Made by a program: the position numbers and the translations under genes. From NCBI RefSeq assembly GCF_900104685.1, contig NZ_LT629755.1, forward strand, positions 620,001 to 684,000: a DNA stretch of 64,000 nucleotides, written 5' to 3'. Below are positions 53,729 through 62,433 of this stretch, in pieces (the first letter of the stretch is position 1; each line of letters begins with the position of its first letter). The DNA is from Agromyces flavus (GTDB taxonomy: Bacteria; Actinomycetota; Actinomycetes; Actinomycetales; Microbacteriaceae). Under the pieces are notes generated by a model. The model saw only the letters and a program-made list of their open reading frames with translations, made no database searches and was not told the DNA's origin.

Positions 53729-54394
53729 GTGAACGATCGCGATGAGGCGGTCCGCCTCGCCGTCTACCGAGCGCTCGCTGCAACCGGACGCCTGCCCGGG
53801 ATCGACGAGCTCGCCGTCACGACCTCGCTCGAGCCATCCGAGGTCGAGGAATCGCTCGAGGCGCTCGCCACCGCCCGGCACGTCGTGTTCGACGGCGACC
53901 ACCGCATCGTGCTCGCGCATCCGTTCGCGACGCGCAACTTCGCGTTCTCGGTCATGGGCGAGCGGACGCTGTGGTGGGGCGGGTGCGCGTGGGACGCCTT
54001 CGCGATCCCGCACCTCGTGCCCGACGAACCGTCCGCACTCATCGCGACGACGTGCCCGGCCTGCGGCGCGGCGCACTCGTGGACGGTCACGCGCGAGGCA
54101 GCGCCGGACGGCCCGCAGGTGGCGCACTTCCTCACCCCGGTGGCGCACATCTGGGACGACGTGGTGCACGCGTGCGAGCACCAGCGCGTCTTCTGCTCGT
54201 CAGAGCACGTCGACGACTGGCTCGAACGCACCGGCAACGACCACGGGTACGTCATGGACCTCGCGACGCTGTGGCGCCTCGCGGCGCACTGGTACGAGGG
54301 ACGGCTCGACTCGCCGTATCGCCGGCGCGAGCCCGTCGAGGCGCGCGAGTACTTCGCGAGCGTGGGACTGACCGGGGCCTTCTGGGGGAACTGA
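53729..54394 (+). CDS. Alkylmercury lyase (MerB)-family protein
   Basis: A 221-residue protein. The N-terminal winged helix (LAATGRLPGIDELAVTTSLE) precedes a MerB-type domain. In MerB two Cys and one Asp cleave carbon-mercury bonds. Here TLWWGGCAWDAFAIPHL supplies C-x-x-D, and QRVFCSSEHVDDWLE supplies the second Cys, so all three positions are kept. An extra CPACG lies between them. No merA, merR or merT gene is in the window. The role may be organomercurial lysis or an unrelated function of the wider family. GTG 53729 has AAGACT 6 nt upstream. Confidence 0.75.
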   Translation: MNDRDEAVRLAVYRALAATGRLPGIDELAVTTSLEPSEVEESLEALATARHVVFDGDHRIVLAHPFATRNFAFSVMGERTLWWGGCAWDAFAIPHLVPDEPSALIATTCPACGAAHSWTVTREAAPDGPQVAHFLTPVAHIWDDVVHACEHQRVFCSSEHVDDWLERTGNDHGYVMDLATLWRLAAHWYEGRLDSPYRRREPVEAREYFASVGLTGAFWGN

Positions 54395-54411
54395 GCACTC
54401 GGCGGCATGAC

Positions 54412-54452
54412 ACGACGGATGCCGCGGGCTCCACCCCCGCGGCATCCGTCGT
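54412..54452. terminator. Hairpin between convergent genes
   Basis: ACGACGGATGCCGCGGG and its perfect 17-bp complement have a 7-nt loop. It lies 17 bp after the MerB-like stop and may serve both converging genes. Confidence 0.65.
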
Positions 54453-54465
54453 CTCGCGCTGCGCC

Positions 54466-54497
54466 CGGCCCGACCGGAGAGGAGGCCGGTCGGGCCG
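54466..54497. terminator. Second hairpin between convergent genes
   Basis: CGGCCCGACCGG pairs with CCGGTCGGGCCG around an 8-nt loop, 8 bp beyond the dioxygenase stop on the minus strand. Confidence 0.6.
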
Positions 54498-54505
54498 CGC
54501 ACGTC

Positions 54506-55528
54506 CTAGCCGCGACCCTGCACGGCGTACGGGTTGAGGATCGCCTCCTCGGTTCCCGGAACGATGCCCTCCTCGGTCGCGGTGGGCTTGCCGGGGTCCG
54601 GCGGGAAGGACTCGGTCATCGACATCGGCATGGCGCCGTTGCGGTAGAGGTTGTTCGAGCCGGTGGACGGCTTCCACTCGCCGGGCTCCCAGTCGGGCAC
54701 GTAGTTGCGATAGCCGCCCGTGTTCCACTCGATGCGCATGCCGCTCGGGTCGCGGAAGTAGAGGAAGCTCTGCTCGCCGACGCCGTGGATCGACGGGCCG
54801 TACTCGATGTGGGTGCCGCGCTCCATGAGGACGTCGGCGGCCTGGAGCAGCTCCTCGCGCGAGTCGACCCAGAACGCGAAGTGGTTCACGCGGCCGGGGC
54901 GGTCGGAGCTGTCGAGCACGACGCCGAGGTCGTGCGACTTCTCGTTCGTGGTGATCACGCCGAACACGGTGACGGGGTAGTCGTCGAGCGTCGTGTAGGC
55001 CATGATGCGGAAGCCGAGCACGTCGCGGTACCACTGCGTGAACGCGCGCACGTCGGATGCCGCGACCGTGACGTGGTCGAGTTGACGCGGACCCACGGCG
55101 TGCTGCGTGCGCTTCTCCGGGCGGTCCGGGAAGACCGACTTGAACTCCTCGGGCGCGACGTACTTCTCGACCTCCCAGAAGAGCTCCATCGTGTGGCCCC
55201 AGGGGCCGGTGAAGCGGTACGAGCGGCCGTGGCCGTGTCCTGCGTCGATCCATTCGCCGGTCACGCCCGCGTCCTCGACGCGCTTCGCGGCCTCGTCGAG
55301 CGCCTCGGGGCTCGACGTGCGCCACGCCATGACGTTGAGGGCCGGCTCGGGACCCTGGGCGATCACGAGCGAGTAGTTGTAGTAGTCGCCCCAGGAGCGC
55401 AGGTAGACCTTGCCGTTCGCGCGCGACTGGACCCGAAGACCGACCTGCTCCTCGTAGAAGCGGACGGAGGCCTCGACGTCGGGCGCCGCGATCTCGAGGT
55501 AGGAGAGGTGGGAGAGGAGTTTGATCAT
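54506..55528 (-). CDS. Type I extradiol ring-cleavage dioxygenase (VOC family)
   Basis: A 340-residue two-module vicinal oxygen chelate protein. The metal ligands are in QLDHVTVAASD (His), GRVNHFAFWVDS (His) and GMRIEWNTGGYR (Glu), all in the C-terminal module. A tail of about 50 residues follows. The layout resembles catechol 2,3-dioxygenase and homoprotocatechuate 2,3-dioxygenase of Arthrobacter/Brevibacterium. AAGGAT precedes the ATG. It is divergent from the IclR gene, and no meta-pathway dehydrogenase or hydrolase is adjacent, so its aromatic substrate is open. Confidence 0.85.
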   Translation of the reverse strand: MIKLLSHLSYLEIAAPDVEASVRFYEEQVGLRVQSRANGKVYLRSWGDYYNYSLVIAQGPEPALNVMAWRTSSPEALDEAAKRVEDAGVTGEWIDAGHGHGRSYRFTGPWGHTMELFWEVEKYVAPEEFKSVFPDRPEKRTQHAVGPRQLDHVTVAASDVRAFTQWYRDVLGFRIMAYTTLDDYPVTVFGVITTNEKSHDLGVVLDSSDRPGRVNHFAFWVDSREELLQAADVLMERGTHIEYGPSIHGVGEQSFLYFRDPSGMRIEWNTGGYRNYVPDWEPGEWKPSTGSNNLYRNGAMPMSMTESFPPDPGKPTATEEGIVPGTEEAILNPYAVQGRG

Positions 55529-55575
55529 CGTCGATCCTTCAGTCGGGGTGCGGTGATGACGACCGCGTGGTTCGG

Positions 55576-55592
55576 GTGCCGACGAGCGGCAC
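55576..55592. promoter_or_regulatory. Inverted repeat upstream of the extradiol dioxygenase gene
   Basis: GTGCCG-ACGAG-CGGCAC lies 48 bp upstream of the dioxygenase start. Next to it, TTCCACTG at 55595-55602 is the exact complement of a half of the pobA-side palindrome. It is a possible IclR-type site. Confidence 0.4.
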
Positions 55593-55674
55593 GTTTCCAC
55601 TGTCGGCCGTCGCGGGGTATCAGGGAAGCCGAATCTCTTGATGGCGGTCATCGGTCGGATGGATGAGGTTGCCG

Positions 55675-55680
55675 TACGAT
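55675..55680 (+). promoter_or_regulatory. -10 box of leaderless iclR-type gene
   Basis: TACGAT ends 6 nt before ATG 55687, which supports that start over the ATG at 55663. Confidence 0.5.
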
Positions 55681-55686
55681 GTGCGC

Positions 55687-56451
55687 ATGTCGGGCGGTGG
55701 CGCAGATTCGCGGTCGGTCGCGGAGAAGCTCTTCGCCATCGCCGACGCCTTCGCCGGACGCGAATCGCTCGGCTTGACCGAGATCGCGTCGCGCGCACGC
55801 CTGCCCCTCTCGACGGCGCACCGGCTCGTGCGGGAGTGGGTCGCATGGGGCGGCCTCGTGCGCGGTGACGACGGACGGTATCGCGTCGGCATGCGGCTCT
55901 GGCGGCTCGGCGTCCGGCAGCCGACGGCGCTGCGCCTGCGTCGGATCGCGATGCCCTACCTCGAGGACCTGCTCGAGGCGACGGGCGAGCACGTGCACCT
56001 CGCCGTGCGCGACGGCCTCGGTGCGATCTACCTCGAGCGCCTGTCGGGGCCGGGGGCCGTCCCGGTCATCTCGGACGTCGGCTCGCGATTGCCGCTGCAC
56101 GCGACCGGTGTCGGCCTGGTCCTGCTCGCGCACGCACCCATCGAGGTGTTCGACGAGGTGCTCGCATCAGGCCCGCGGAAGTACCTGCCGAACACGCTCA
56201 CCGAGGAGCGCGACCTGCGACGCCGGCTCGCCGAGATCCGGTCGTTCGGGATCTCGACGTCGGTCGAGGAGCTCACCAGCGGCGCATTCTCGGTCGCGGC
56301 GCCCGTGCGGGATGCCACGGGGGAGGTCGTCGCGGCGGTGTCGATCATCGCGCACGTCGAACGCGTGGCCGAACCGCAGTTCGCCTTGGGCGTGCGGATG
56401 GCAGCGCGCGGCATCTCCTCGGCGCTGGGGTACCGCCCGCAGGGGGAGTGA
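55687..56451 (+). CDS. IclR-family regulator of aromatic catabolism
   Basis: A 254-residue regulator. The N-terminal winged HTH (LGLTEIASRARLPLSTAHRL) is followed by the IclR effector domain (VHLAVRDGLGAIYLERLSGP, LPLHATGVGLVLLA, FSVAAPVRDATGEVVAAVSI). It lies between the extradiol dioxygenase and the pob-pca operon, the place of PcaR/PobR regulators. Its ligand is probably 4-hydroxybenzoate, protocatechuate or 3-oxoadipate. Confidence 0.88.
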   Translation: MSGGGADSRSVAEKLFAIADAFAGRESLGLTEIASRARLPLSTAHRLVREWVAWGGLVRGDDGRYRVGMRLWRLGVRQPTALRLRRIAMPYLEDLLEATGEHVHLAVRDGLGAIYLERLSGPGAVPVISDVGSRLPLHATGVGLVLLAHAPIEVFDEVLASGPRKYLPNTLTEERDLRRRLAEIRSFGISTSVEELTSGAFSVAAPVRDATGEVVAAVSIIAHVERVAEPQFALGVRMAARGISSALGYRPQGE

Positions 56452-56467
56452 GCTCGCCGAAACCGCT

Positions 56468-56486
56468 CCTTCCGCTCAGTGGAAGG
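56468..56486. promoter_or_regulatory. Candidate IclR-type operator of the pob-pca operon
   Basis: CCTTCC-GCTCAGT-GGAAGG is a perfect 6-bp-arm palindrome of the TTCCG(N)5GGAA type that IclR regulators bind. It lies 17 bp after the iclR stop and 70 bp before the pobA start. Confidence 0.6.
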
Positions 56487-56496
56487 GTGGTTCCGG

Positions 56497-56516
56497 ATGC
56501 CGCCCAGCGGCGGCAT
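56497..56516 (+). repeat. Small hairpin in the iclR-pobA interval
   Basis: ATGCCGCC-CAGC-GGCGGCAT forms an 8-bp stem. It may be a weak terminator of iclR or a leader structure of pobA. No T run follows. Confidence 0.45.
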
Positions 56517-56555
56517 GCTCGTCGGGTCCTTCCCAGTGACGTGAGAGGCGTACAC

Positions 56556-57749
56556 GTGCGACAGTCCACCTCCGTGGCCATCATCGGGGCCGGCCCCGCC
56601 GGCCTGATGCTCGGCCACCTCCTCGCGCAGGCCGACGTGCCGTTCGTGATCCTCGAGGCCCAGACCCGCGAGCACGTGCTCGGCCGCATCCGCGCCGGCG
56701 TGCTCGAGCAGGGCTCGGTCGACCTGCTCGCCGAGCACGGCCTCGACGCCGACCTGCGCGAGCGCGGCCTCACCCACCACGGCATCTACCTGCAGTACGA
56801 GGGGCAGCGCCACCACGTCGACTTCGTCGACCTCGTGGGCCGCACGGTCACGGTCTACGGGCAGCAGGCGCTCGTGAAGCACCTGCTCGCCGAGCACGAC
56901 CGCCTCGGCTCGCACGTGGTCTTCGAGGCCGAGGATGTCGAGCCGGTGGGAGTCGCCGGCTCGCGGCCCACCGTGATCTACACGAAGGACGGTGCGACCG
57001 AGGAGCTCGAGTGCGACTTCGTCGTCGGCGCCGACGGCTACCACGGCGTGTGCCGTCGCACGATCCCCGACGGCGGCATCGAGGTCTTCGAGCGCACCTA
57101 CCCGTTCGGGTGGCTCGGCATCCTCGCCGACGTGCCGCCCTCGACCGACGACCTCATCTACGCGCTGCACCGCGACGGGTTCGGCATGCACTCGATGCGC
57201 TCGCTCGAGGTCTCGCGCCTCTACGTGCAGGTCGACCCCGACGAGTCGATCGACGACTGGAGCGACGCGCGCATCTGGGACGCGCTGCAGACCCGCCTCG
57301 GCGTCGACGGGTGGGAGCTGACCGAGGGCCCCATCACCGAGAAGTCGATCACGCCCATGCGAAGCTTCGTCGTCTCGACGATGCAGCACGGCCGCATGTT
57401 CCTCGCGGGCGACGCAGGGCACATCGTGCCGCCGACGGGCGCGAAAGGCCTGAACTCCGCGATCGCCGACGTGGCGCTGCTGGCTCGCGCCATCCTCGAC
57501 CACCGCGCCGGCGACGACAGCGGACTCGCGCGCTACAGCGACCGTGCGCTCGCCCGGCAGTGGAAGGTGCAGCAGTTCTCGCAGTGGATGACCGACATGC
57601 TGCACGTGCACCACGAGGTGCCGGATGCCTCGGCGCGCGCGTTCCGCTACCGCAGCCAGGTCGGCCAGCTCGAGTACGTCACCGGCTCGCACGCCGCCAT
57701 GCAGAGCCTCGCCGAGCAGTACGCCGGCCTTCCCTTCACGACGGAGTGA
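56556..57749 (+). CDS. pobA: 4-hydroxybenzoate 3-monooxygenase
   Basis: A 397-residue FAD monooxygenase that converts 4-hydroxybenzoate to protocatechuate with NAD(P)H and oxygen. The FAD motifs are VAIIGAGPAGLMLGHLLA (GxGxxG), FVVGADGYHGVCRR (DG) and FLAGDAGHIVPPTGAKGLN (GD). LGRIRAGVLEQGSVDLL is typical of PobA. The length matches the family (about 394). GTG 56556 has AGAGG 8 nt upstream. It is the first gene of the operon and feeds PcaGH. Confidence 0.93.
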   Translation: MRQSTSVAIIGAGPAGLMLGHLLAQADVPFVILEAQTREHVLGRIRAGVLEQGSVDLLAEHGLDADLRERGLTHHGIYLQYEGQRHHVDFVDLVGRTVTVYGQQALVKHLLAEHDRLGSHVVFEAEDVEPVGVAGSRPTVIYTKDGATEELECDFVVGADGYHGVCRRTIPDGGIEVFERTYPFGWLGILADVPPSTDDLIYALHRDGFGMHSMRSLEVSRLYVQVDPDESIDDWSDARIWDALQTRLGVDGWELTEGPITEKSITPMRSFVVSTMQHGRMFLAGDAGHIVPPTGAKGLNSAIADVALLARAILDHRAGDDSGLARYSDRALARQWKVQQFSQWMTDMLHVHHEVPDASARAFRYRSQVGQLEYVTGSHAAMQSLAEQYAGLPFTTE

Positions 57750-57751
57750 CC

Positions 57752-58549
57752 ATGCACCCGCCCGCATCCCAGCCCGAGACCACGCAGCGGCAGATCAGCG
57801 ACGAGATCGCCGAGCGCCACCGGCACGAGACGGAGGCCGCGACATCCGCCGGCCGGCCCCTCGCCGCGCACCCCCGACGCGACTTCGCACCGTACCGCTC
57901 TGCGACGCTTCGTCACCCCACGCACGAGCTCGTGCGCGCCGACCCCGAGGAGATCGAGCTCGTCTCGCCGGCGTTCGGCCACACCGACGTCGCCGCCGAG
58001 GAAGCCGACCTGACGATCCAGCACGCCGGGGAGCCTCTGGGCGAGCGCATCATCCTGACGGGCCGGATCCTCGACGGCGACGGCCGGCCGGTGCGCAACC
58101 AGCTCGTCGAGATCTGGCAGGCGAACGCATCGGGACGGTACGTGCACAAGCGCGACCAGCATCCGGCGCCGCTGGACCCGAACTTCACGGGCGTCGGCCG
58201 CCTCATCACGGGCGACGACGGCTCGTACCGGCTCACGACGATCAAGCCCGGCGCCTACCCGTGGAAGAACCACCGCAACGCCTGGCGGCCCGCGCACATC
58301 CACTTCTCGTTCTTCGGCACGGCCTTCACGCAGCGTCTCGTGACGCAGATGTACTTCCCGGGCGACCCGCTCTTCGCGCTCGACCCGATCTACCAGTCGA
58401 TCGTCGACCCCGCCGCCCGCGAACGGCTCGTCGCGCAGTACGACCACGACGTGAGCGAACCCGAGTGGGCGATCGGCTACCGATGGGACGTCGTGCTCAC
58501 CGGCCCGAAGTCGACTTGGATGGAACCGGAGGACGCCGACCATGCCTGA
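57752..58549 (+). CDS. pcaH: Protocatechuate 3,4-dioxygenase beta subunit
   Basis: A 265-residue intradiol dioxygenase subunit carrying the catalytic Fe(III). Ligands are visible as ASGRYVHKRDQ (Tyr), GAYPWKNHRN (Tyr) and WRPAHIHFSFFG (two His). RDFAPYRSATLRHPTHEL is the usual beta-chain N-terminal part, preceded by about 30 extra residues. It opens protocatechuate to 3-carboxy-cis,cis-muconate with PcaG. The start is 2 bp after the pobA stop, and its end overlaps pcaG by 8 bp. Confidence 0.94.
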   Translation: MHPPASQPETTQRQISDEIAERHRHETEAATSAGRPLAAHPRRDFAPYRSATLRHPTHELVRADPEEIELVSPAFGHTDVAAEEADLTIQHAGEPLGERIILTGRILDGDGRPVRNQLVEIWQANASGRYVHKRDQHPAPLDPNFTGVGRLITGDDGSYRLTTIKPGAYPWKNHRNAWRPAHIHFSFFGTAFTQRLVTQMYFPGDPLFALDPIYQSIVDPAARERLVAQYDHDVSEPEWAIGYRWDVVLTGPKSTWMEPEDADHA

Positions 58550-59207
58550 GCAGACCTCCGCGGGCCGCGCCGACGAGACGGGCGCCGGCGAGGCGTTCGA
58601 CGCCACCGACCTCCCCGGCGCCGACGCGCACGCCGACGAGCACCGCGGCGCGCTCGGCCAGACACCGTCGCAGACCGTCGGTCCGTTCTTCGGCTACGCG
58701 CTGCCGTACGCCGGCGGTCCCGACGTGCGTGCGCCGTGGCAGCCCGATGCGATCCGCCTGCACGGGACGGTGCTCGACGGCGCCGGCGACCCGATCCCCG
58801 ACGCGTTCGTCGAGATCTGGGGGGCGGATGCCGCGGGGCGGGCCTCCACCGAGCGCGGCTCCTTCGCACGCGATCCGCACGGCTTCGCGGGCTTCGGCCG
58901 CGCGGCCGTCGACCGCGACGGGCGCTACTCCTTCACGACCCTGAAGCCCGGAGCCATGCGGGACGGATCGGCACCGTACCTGCTCGTCACGGTGTTCGCG
59001 CGCGGCGTGCTGCAGCACCTCTTCACGCGTGCGTACTTCGGCGACGAGGCGGAGGCGAACGCGTCGGATCCGCTGCTCGGCCGTGTCGACGAGGCCCGCC
59101 GAGGCACCCTCATCGCCGAGCCCGACGCACCGCGCTCCTATCGCTTCGACATCCGCCTGCAGGGCGAGGGCGAAACCGTGTTCCTCGACTACGGCACCGA
59201 GGTCTGA
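58542..59207 (+). CDS. pcaG: Protocatechuate 3,4-dioxygenase alpha subunit
   Basis: A 221-residue non-catalytic partner that completes the active-site pocket. TPSQTVGPFFGYALPYAGG at residues 41-59 and FVEIWGADAAGR are alpha-chain signatures, and FTTLKPGAMRDG lacks the Fe ligands of the beta chain. The first ~38 residues are a variable acidic extension. The start overlaps pcaH. Confidence 0.93.
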   Translation: MPEQTSAGRADETGAGEAFDATDLPGADAHADEHRGALGQTPSQTVGPFFGYALPYAGGPDVRAPWQPDAIRLHGTVLDGAGDPIPDAFVEIWGADAAGRASTERGSFARDPHGFAGFGRAAVDRDGRYSFTTLKPGAMRDGSAPYLLVTVFARGVLQHLFTRAYFGDEAEANASDPLLGRVDEARRGTLIAEPDAPRSYRFDIRLQGEGETVFLDYGTEV

Positions 59208-59220
59208 CGAGGATGGTGGC

Positions 59221-60402
59221 ATGACGGATTGGGGACTCGTGGATCCCGGCGCTGCCGATGCGTCCGGCACCGACGACGACGCGGTGCTCGCCGCGATGGT
59301 CGAGGTCGAGCGGGCGTTGCTGCTCGGCTGGGCGAGCGAGCTCGATGAGTTCCTCGAGGCGCAGGCCGACGCGCTCGACCCTGGCGCGCTCGATCGCCAC
59401 GCGCTGCTCGCCGGGGTGCAGCACGACGGCGTGCCGGTGGTCGCGCTCGTCCCGCTGCTGCGAGCGCAGTTGGAGGCTGCGGGCCTCGCGTCCGAGCGGC
59501 TGCACCTCGGCGCGACCAGCCAGGACGTCGTCGACACGGCGCTGATGCTGGTCGCACGCGATGCGCTCGTCGCGTCGCGCGCATCCCTCGTCGAGGCCGG
59601 CCGGCGGCTGGCCATGCTCGCGCACGCCGCACGGCAGAGTCCGCGCATCGCGCGGTCGCTCGCGCGGCACGGCGAGGCATCGACGCTGGGCGTGCTCGCC
59701 GCGGGCTGGCTCGACGGCGTGAGCTCGGCCATCACGACCATCCACGCGACTGCGTTCCCGGTGCAGTTCGGCGGCGCCGTGGGCACGGGTGCGGCGGCGG
59801 ATGCCGCGGCCGGCCGCCCCGGCGCGGCCGACGACGTCCGCTCGGCGCTCGCCGCTCGCCTCGGCCTGGCCGATCCCGGACGTGCCTGGCACACCGAGCG
59901 CACCCCGGTGATCGCCGTCGCGTCGTCCGCGGCGACCGCCGTCGCCGCCCTCGGCCGCATGGCCGGCGACGCGACCTTCCTCTCACGCGAGGAGATCGGC
60001 GAGGTCCGCCTGGCGAGCGCCGGGGGCTCGTCGGCGATGCCGCACAAGCGCAACCCCGTCGACGCCGTCGCGATCACCGCCGCCGCGGTCGAGGCGCCCG
60101 TTCTGCTGGAGGTCATCGCGAGTGCCGCGGTGGCCGGCGACGAGCGTTCGGCCGGGCGCTGGCACGCGGAGTGGGCGGCCCTGCGCCGGCTCGTGCGCCT
60201 CGCTCGGTCCGCGTCCGGCGCGGCCGCTCGTCTGCTGGACGGACTCGACTTCGACGCGGACCGCGCGGCCGCGATCCTCGACGCTGCCGGGTCCGCGGGT
60301 GCGCGGCCCGACGTCGAGGTCCTCGCCGCGGCATCCGACCGCATCGTCGACCGTGCGATCGCGCGCTTCACCCGCCTCACCGATTCGGAGGTCACCCGAT
60401 GA
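59221..60402 (+). CDS. pcaB: 3-carboxy-cis,cis-muconate cycloisomerase
   Basis: A 393-residue member of the fumarase/aspartase superfamily, which lactonises carboxymuconate. LHLGATSQDVVDTALML and the signature GGSSAMPHKRNPVDAVAI (flexible catalytic loop) are clear. It is somewhat short compared with the 450-residue Pseudomonas enzyme, because the C-terminal part is trimmed. It overlaps pcaL by ATGA. Confidence 0.93.
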   Translation: MTDWGLVDPGAADASGTDDDAVLAAMVEVERALLLGWASELDEFLEAQADALDPGALDRHALLAGVQHDGVPVVALVPLLRAQLEAAGLASERLHLGATSQDVVDTALMLVARDALVASRASLVEAGRRLAMLAHAARQSPRIARSLARHGEASTLGVLAAGWLDGVSSAITTIHATAFPVQFGGAVGTGAAADAAAGRPGAADDVRSALAARLGLADPGRAWHTERTPVIAVASSAATAVAALGRMAGDATFLSREEIGEVRLASAGGSSAMPHKRNPVDAVAITAAAVEAPVLLEVIASAAVAGDERSAGRWHAEWAALRRLVRLARSASGAAARLLDGLDFDADRAAAILDAAGSAGARPDVEVLAAASDRIVDRAIARFTRLTDSEVTR

Positions 60403-61640
60403 CCGTTCCCCGACTCCTCGGCTCGTTCGCGCCCGGTGCCGCGCCCGCGGCCGTCAACCCGCTGCTCGTGCTGCTGCCCTCGCTCGGCACGACGTCCGTA
60501 CTGTGGGACGGCGTCGTCACCCGCCTTCGTGCCGACCATCGGACGGCGGGCCTGCGCATCCTCCGCATCGACCTGCCCGGTCACGGTGCCAGCCCGTCGA
60601 TCGTCGACGCCGTCACCATCGGCGAGCTCGCCGACGCGGTGCTCGCCGTCGTCGACGAGGCCGGCGGCGGCGCGTTCCACCTCGCCGGCGTGTCGCTCGG
60701 CGGGGCCATCGCCCTCGAGCTGGCCGCGACGCATCCCGATCGGGTGCGCAGCCTCGTGATGAGCTGCAGCGGCGCGCGCATCGGCACCGCGCAGGGTTGG
60801 GCCGAGCGGGCCGCGTCGGTCCGCGCGAGCGGCACCGCCTCGCTCGTGACAGGCAGCGCCTCGCGCTGGTTCGCGCCCGGCTTCCTCGAGCGCGAGGGCA
60901 GCGGCGCCGGTGCTCGCTCGCTCGCGACACTCGTCGACGTGGACGACGAGTCGTACGCGCGCTGCGCCGAGACGCTCGCCGACTTCGACCGCACGGCCGA
61001 CCTCGGCACCCTGCCGATGCCGACGCTCGCGATCAGCGGACAGCACGACGCCGTCACGACCCCGGCCTCGATGGAGGACCTCGCCGATGCCATTCCCGGC
61101 GGGCGGCACGTCGCTCTCGACGGGGCGTCGCACCTGGCCGTGCTCGAGGAACCCGCGGCGGCCGCCGAGCTGATCGCGCAGCACATCGAGCGCGCCGAGC
61201 GGGACGGCGCGGCATCCGTCGCCCGCGATCGTGGCATGACGGTGCGCCGCAGCGTGCTCGGCGACGCGCACGTCGACCGCGCGATCGCCGCGACGACGCG
61301 CGAGACCGCCGCGTTCCAGGACTTCGTCACCCGGTACGCCTGGGGCGACATCTGGGCGCGCCCGGGCCTGACCCGGCGCGAACGGTCCATCGCGACGCTC
61401 GCGAGCCTGACGACCGGGGGCCACGAGAACGAGATCGCGATGCACGTGCGCGCCGCCCAGCGGAACGGACTCACTCGCGACGAGATCGCCGAGGTGCTCC
61501 TGCATACCGCGCTCTACGCGGGCCTGCCCGCCTCGAACTCGGCGCTCGCGATCATGCGCGCAGTGTTCGCCGAACAGGACGGCGCAACTTCCGCTTCGGA
61601 CGCCCCGGCCGCCTCGGACACCCCCGGCCAGACCCCCTGA
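60399..61640 (+). CDS. pcaL: Fused 3-oxoadipate enol-lactonase and 4-carboxymuconolactone decarboxylase
   Basis: A 413-residue fusion of PcaD and PcaC, as known in Rhodococcus and Streptomyces. Residues 1-265 are an alpha/beta hydrolase with HLAGVSLGGAIALE (nucleophile Ser), LAISGQHDAVT (Asp) and DGASHLAVLEE (His). Residues about 285-395 are the decarboxylase: DFVTRYAWGDIWARPGLTRR, then ERSIATLASLTTGGHENEI and EVLLHTALYAGLPAS. The protein turns carboxymuconolactone into 3-oxoadipate. A Ser/Ala/Pro tail ends it. Confidence 0.94.
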   Translation: MTVPRLLGSFAPGAAPAAVNPLLVLLPSLGTTSVLWDGVVTRLRADHRTAGLRILRIDLPGHGASPSIVDAVTIGELADAVLAVVDEAGGGAFHLAGVSLGGAIALELAATHPDRVRSLVMSCSGARIGTAQGWAERAASVRASGTASLVTGSASRWFAPGFLEREGSGAGARSLATLVDVDDESYARCAETLADFDRTADLGTLPMPTLAISGQHDAVTTPASMEDLADAIPGGRHVALDGASHLAVLEEPAAAAELIAQHIERAERDGAASVARDRGMTVRRSVLGDAHVDRAIAATTRETAAFQDFVTRYAWGDIWARPGLTRRERSIATLASLTTGGHENEIAMHVRAAQRNGLTRDEIAEVLLHTALYAGLPASNSALAIMRAVFAEQDGATSASDAPAASDTPGQTP

Positions 61641-61653
61641 CCCTCGGAGAACC

Positions 61654-62433
61654 ATGGACAAGACCTACGTGACGGCCGCCGAGGCCGTCGCCGACATCCC
61701 GTCGGGCGCCTCGCTCGCCGTCGGCGGCTTCGGCCTGTCGGGCGTGCCGATCACGCTCATCCGCGCGCTGCTGGAACGCGACGTCGACGATCTCGAGGTC
61801 GTCTCGAACAACTGCGGCGTCGACGGATGGGGGCTCGGCCTGCTGCTCGCCGAGGGCCGCATCCGCCGCATCATCGCGTCGTACATCGGCGAGAACCGGG
61901 AGTTCGCCCGCCAGTACCTGTCGGGCGAGGTCGAGGTCGAGCTGACCCCGCAGGGCACGCTCGCCGAGCGGCTTCGTGCCGGCGGGGTCGGCATCCCCGC
62001 GTTCTACACCGCCACGGGCGCCGGCACGGCGGTCTCCGACGGGGGGATGCCGCTGCGCTACGCGCCCGACGGGTCGGTCGCGCTCACGAGCGAGCCGAAG
62101 GAGATGCGGCCGTTCGACTCGTTCGGCAAGAACCGCGAGTACGTGCTCGAGCGTGCCATCCGCACCGACTACGGCCTCGTGCGCGCCGCGGTCGGCGACC
62201 GGCACGGCAACCTGCGGTTCGAGAAGTCGACCCGCAACTTCAACCCGCTCGCCGGCATGGCCGGGCGGGTCACGATCGCCGAGGTCGACGAGCTCGTCGA
62301 ACCGGGGGAGCTCGGGCCCGACGACATCCACCTGCCCGGCATCTACGTCGATCGCGTCGTGCAGCTCACGCCCGAGCAGGCCGCCGACCTGCCCATCGAG
62401 AAGGTCACCACCCGCCCCAGGAAGGACACCTGA
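61654..62433 (+). CDS. pcaI: 3-oxoadipate CoA-transferase subunit A
   Basis: A 259-residue family I CoA-transferase alpha subunit. [19 protein letters not shown] is the CoA-binding start, with [20 protein letters not shown] and the [20 protein letters not shown] block. It moves CoA from succinyl-CoA to 3-oxoadipate together with the next gene. Sequence alone cannot exclude succinyl-CoA:acetoacetate transferase (ScoA); the pca context decides. The stop overlaps the pcaJ start (TGATG). Confidence 0.9.
   Translation: MDKTYVTAAEAVADIPSGASLAVGGFGLSGVPITLIRALLERDVDDLEVVSNNCGVDGWGLGLLLAEGRIRRIIASYIGENREFARQYLSGEVEVELTPQGTLAERLRAGGVGIPAFYTATGAGTAVSDGGMPLRYAPDGSVALTSEPKEMRPFDSFGKNREYVLERAIRTDYGLVRAAVGDRHGNLRFEKSTRNFNPLAGMAGRVTIAEVDELVEPGELGPDDIHLPGIYVDRVVQLTPEQAADLPIEKVTTRPRKDT

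Noticed and set aside
58497..61661. A >1000-codon open frame on the minus strand across pcaG, pcaB and pcaL
   Set aside because: It is antisense to genes with full catalytic motifs. Its translation is Arg/Ala/Ser-rich without any domain, the usual shadow frame of very GC-rich coding DNA.
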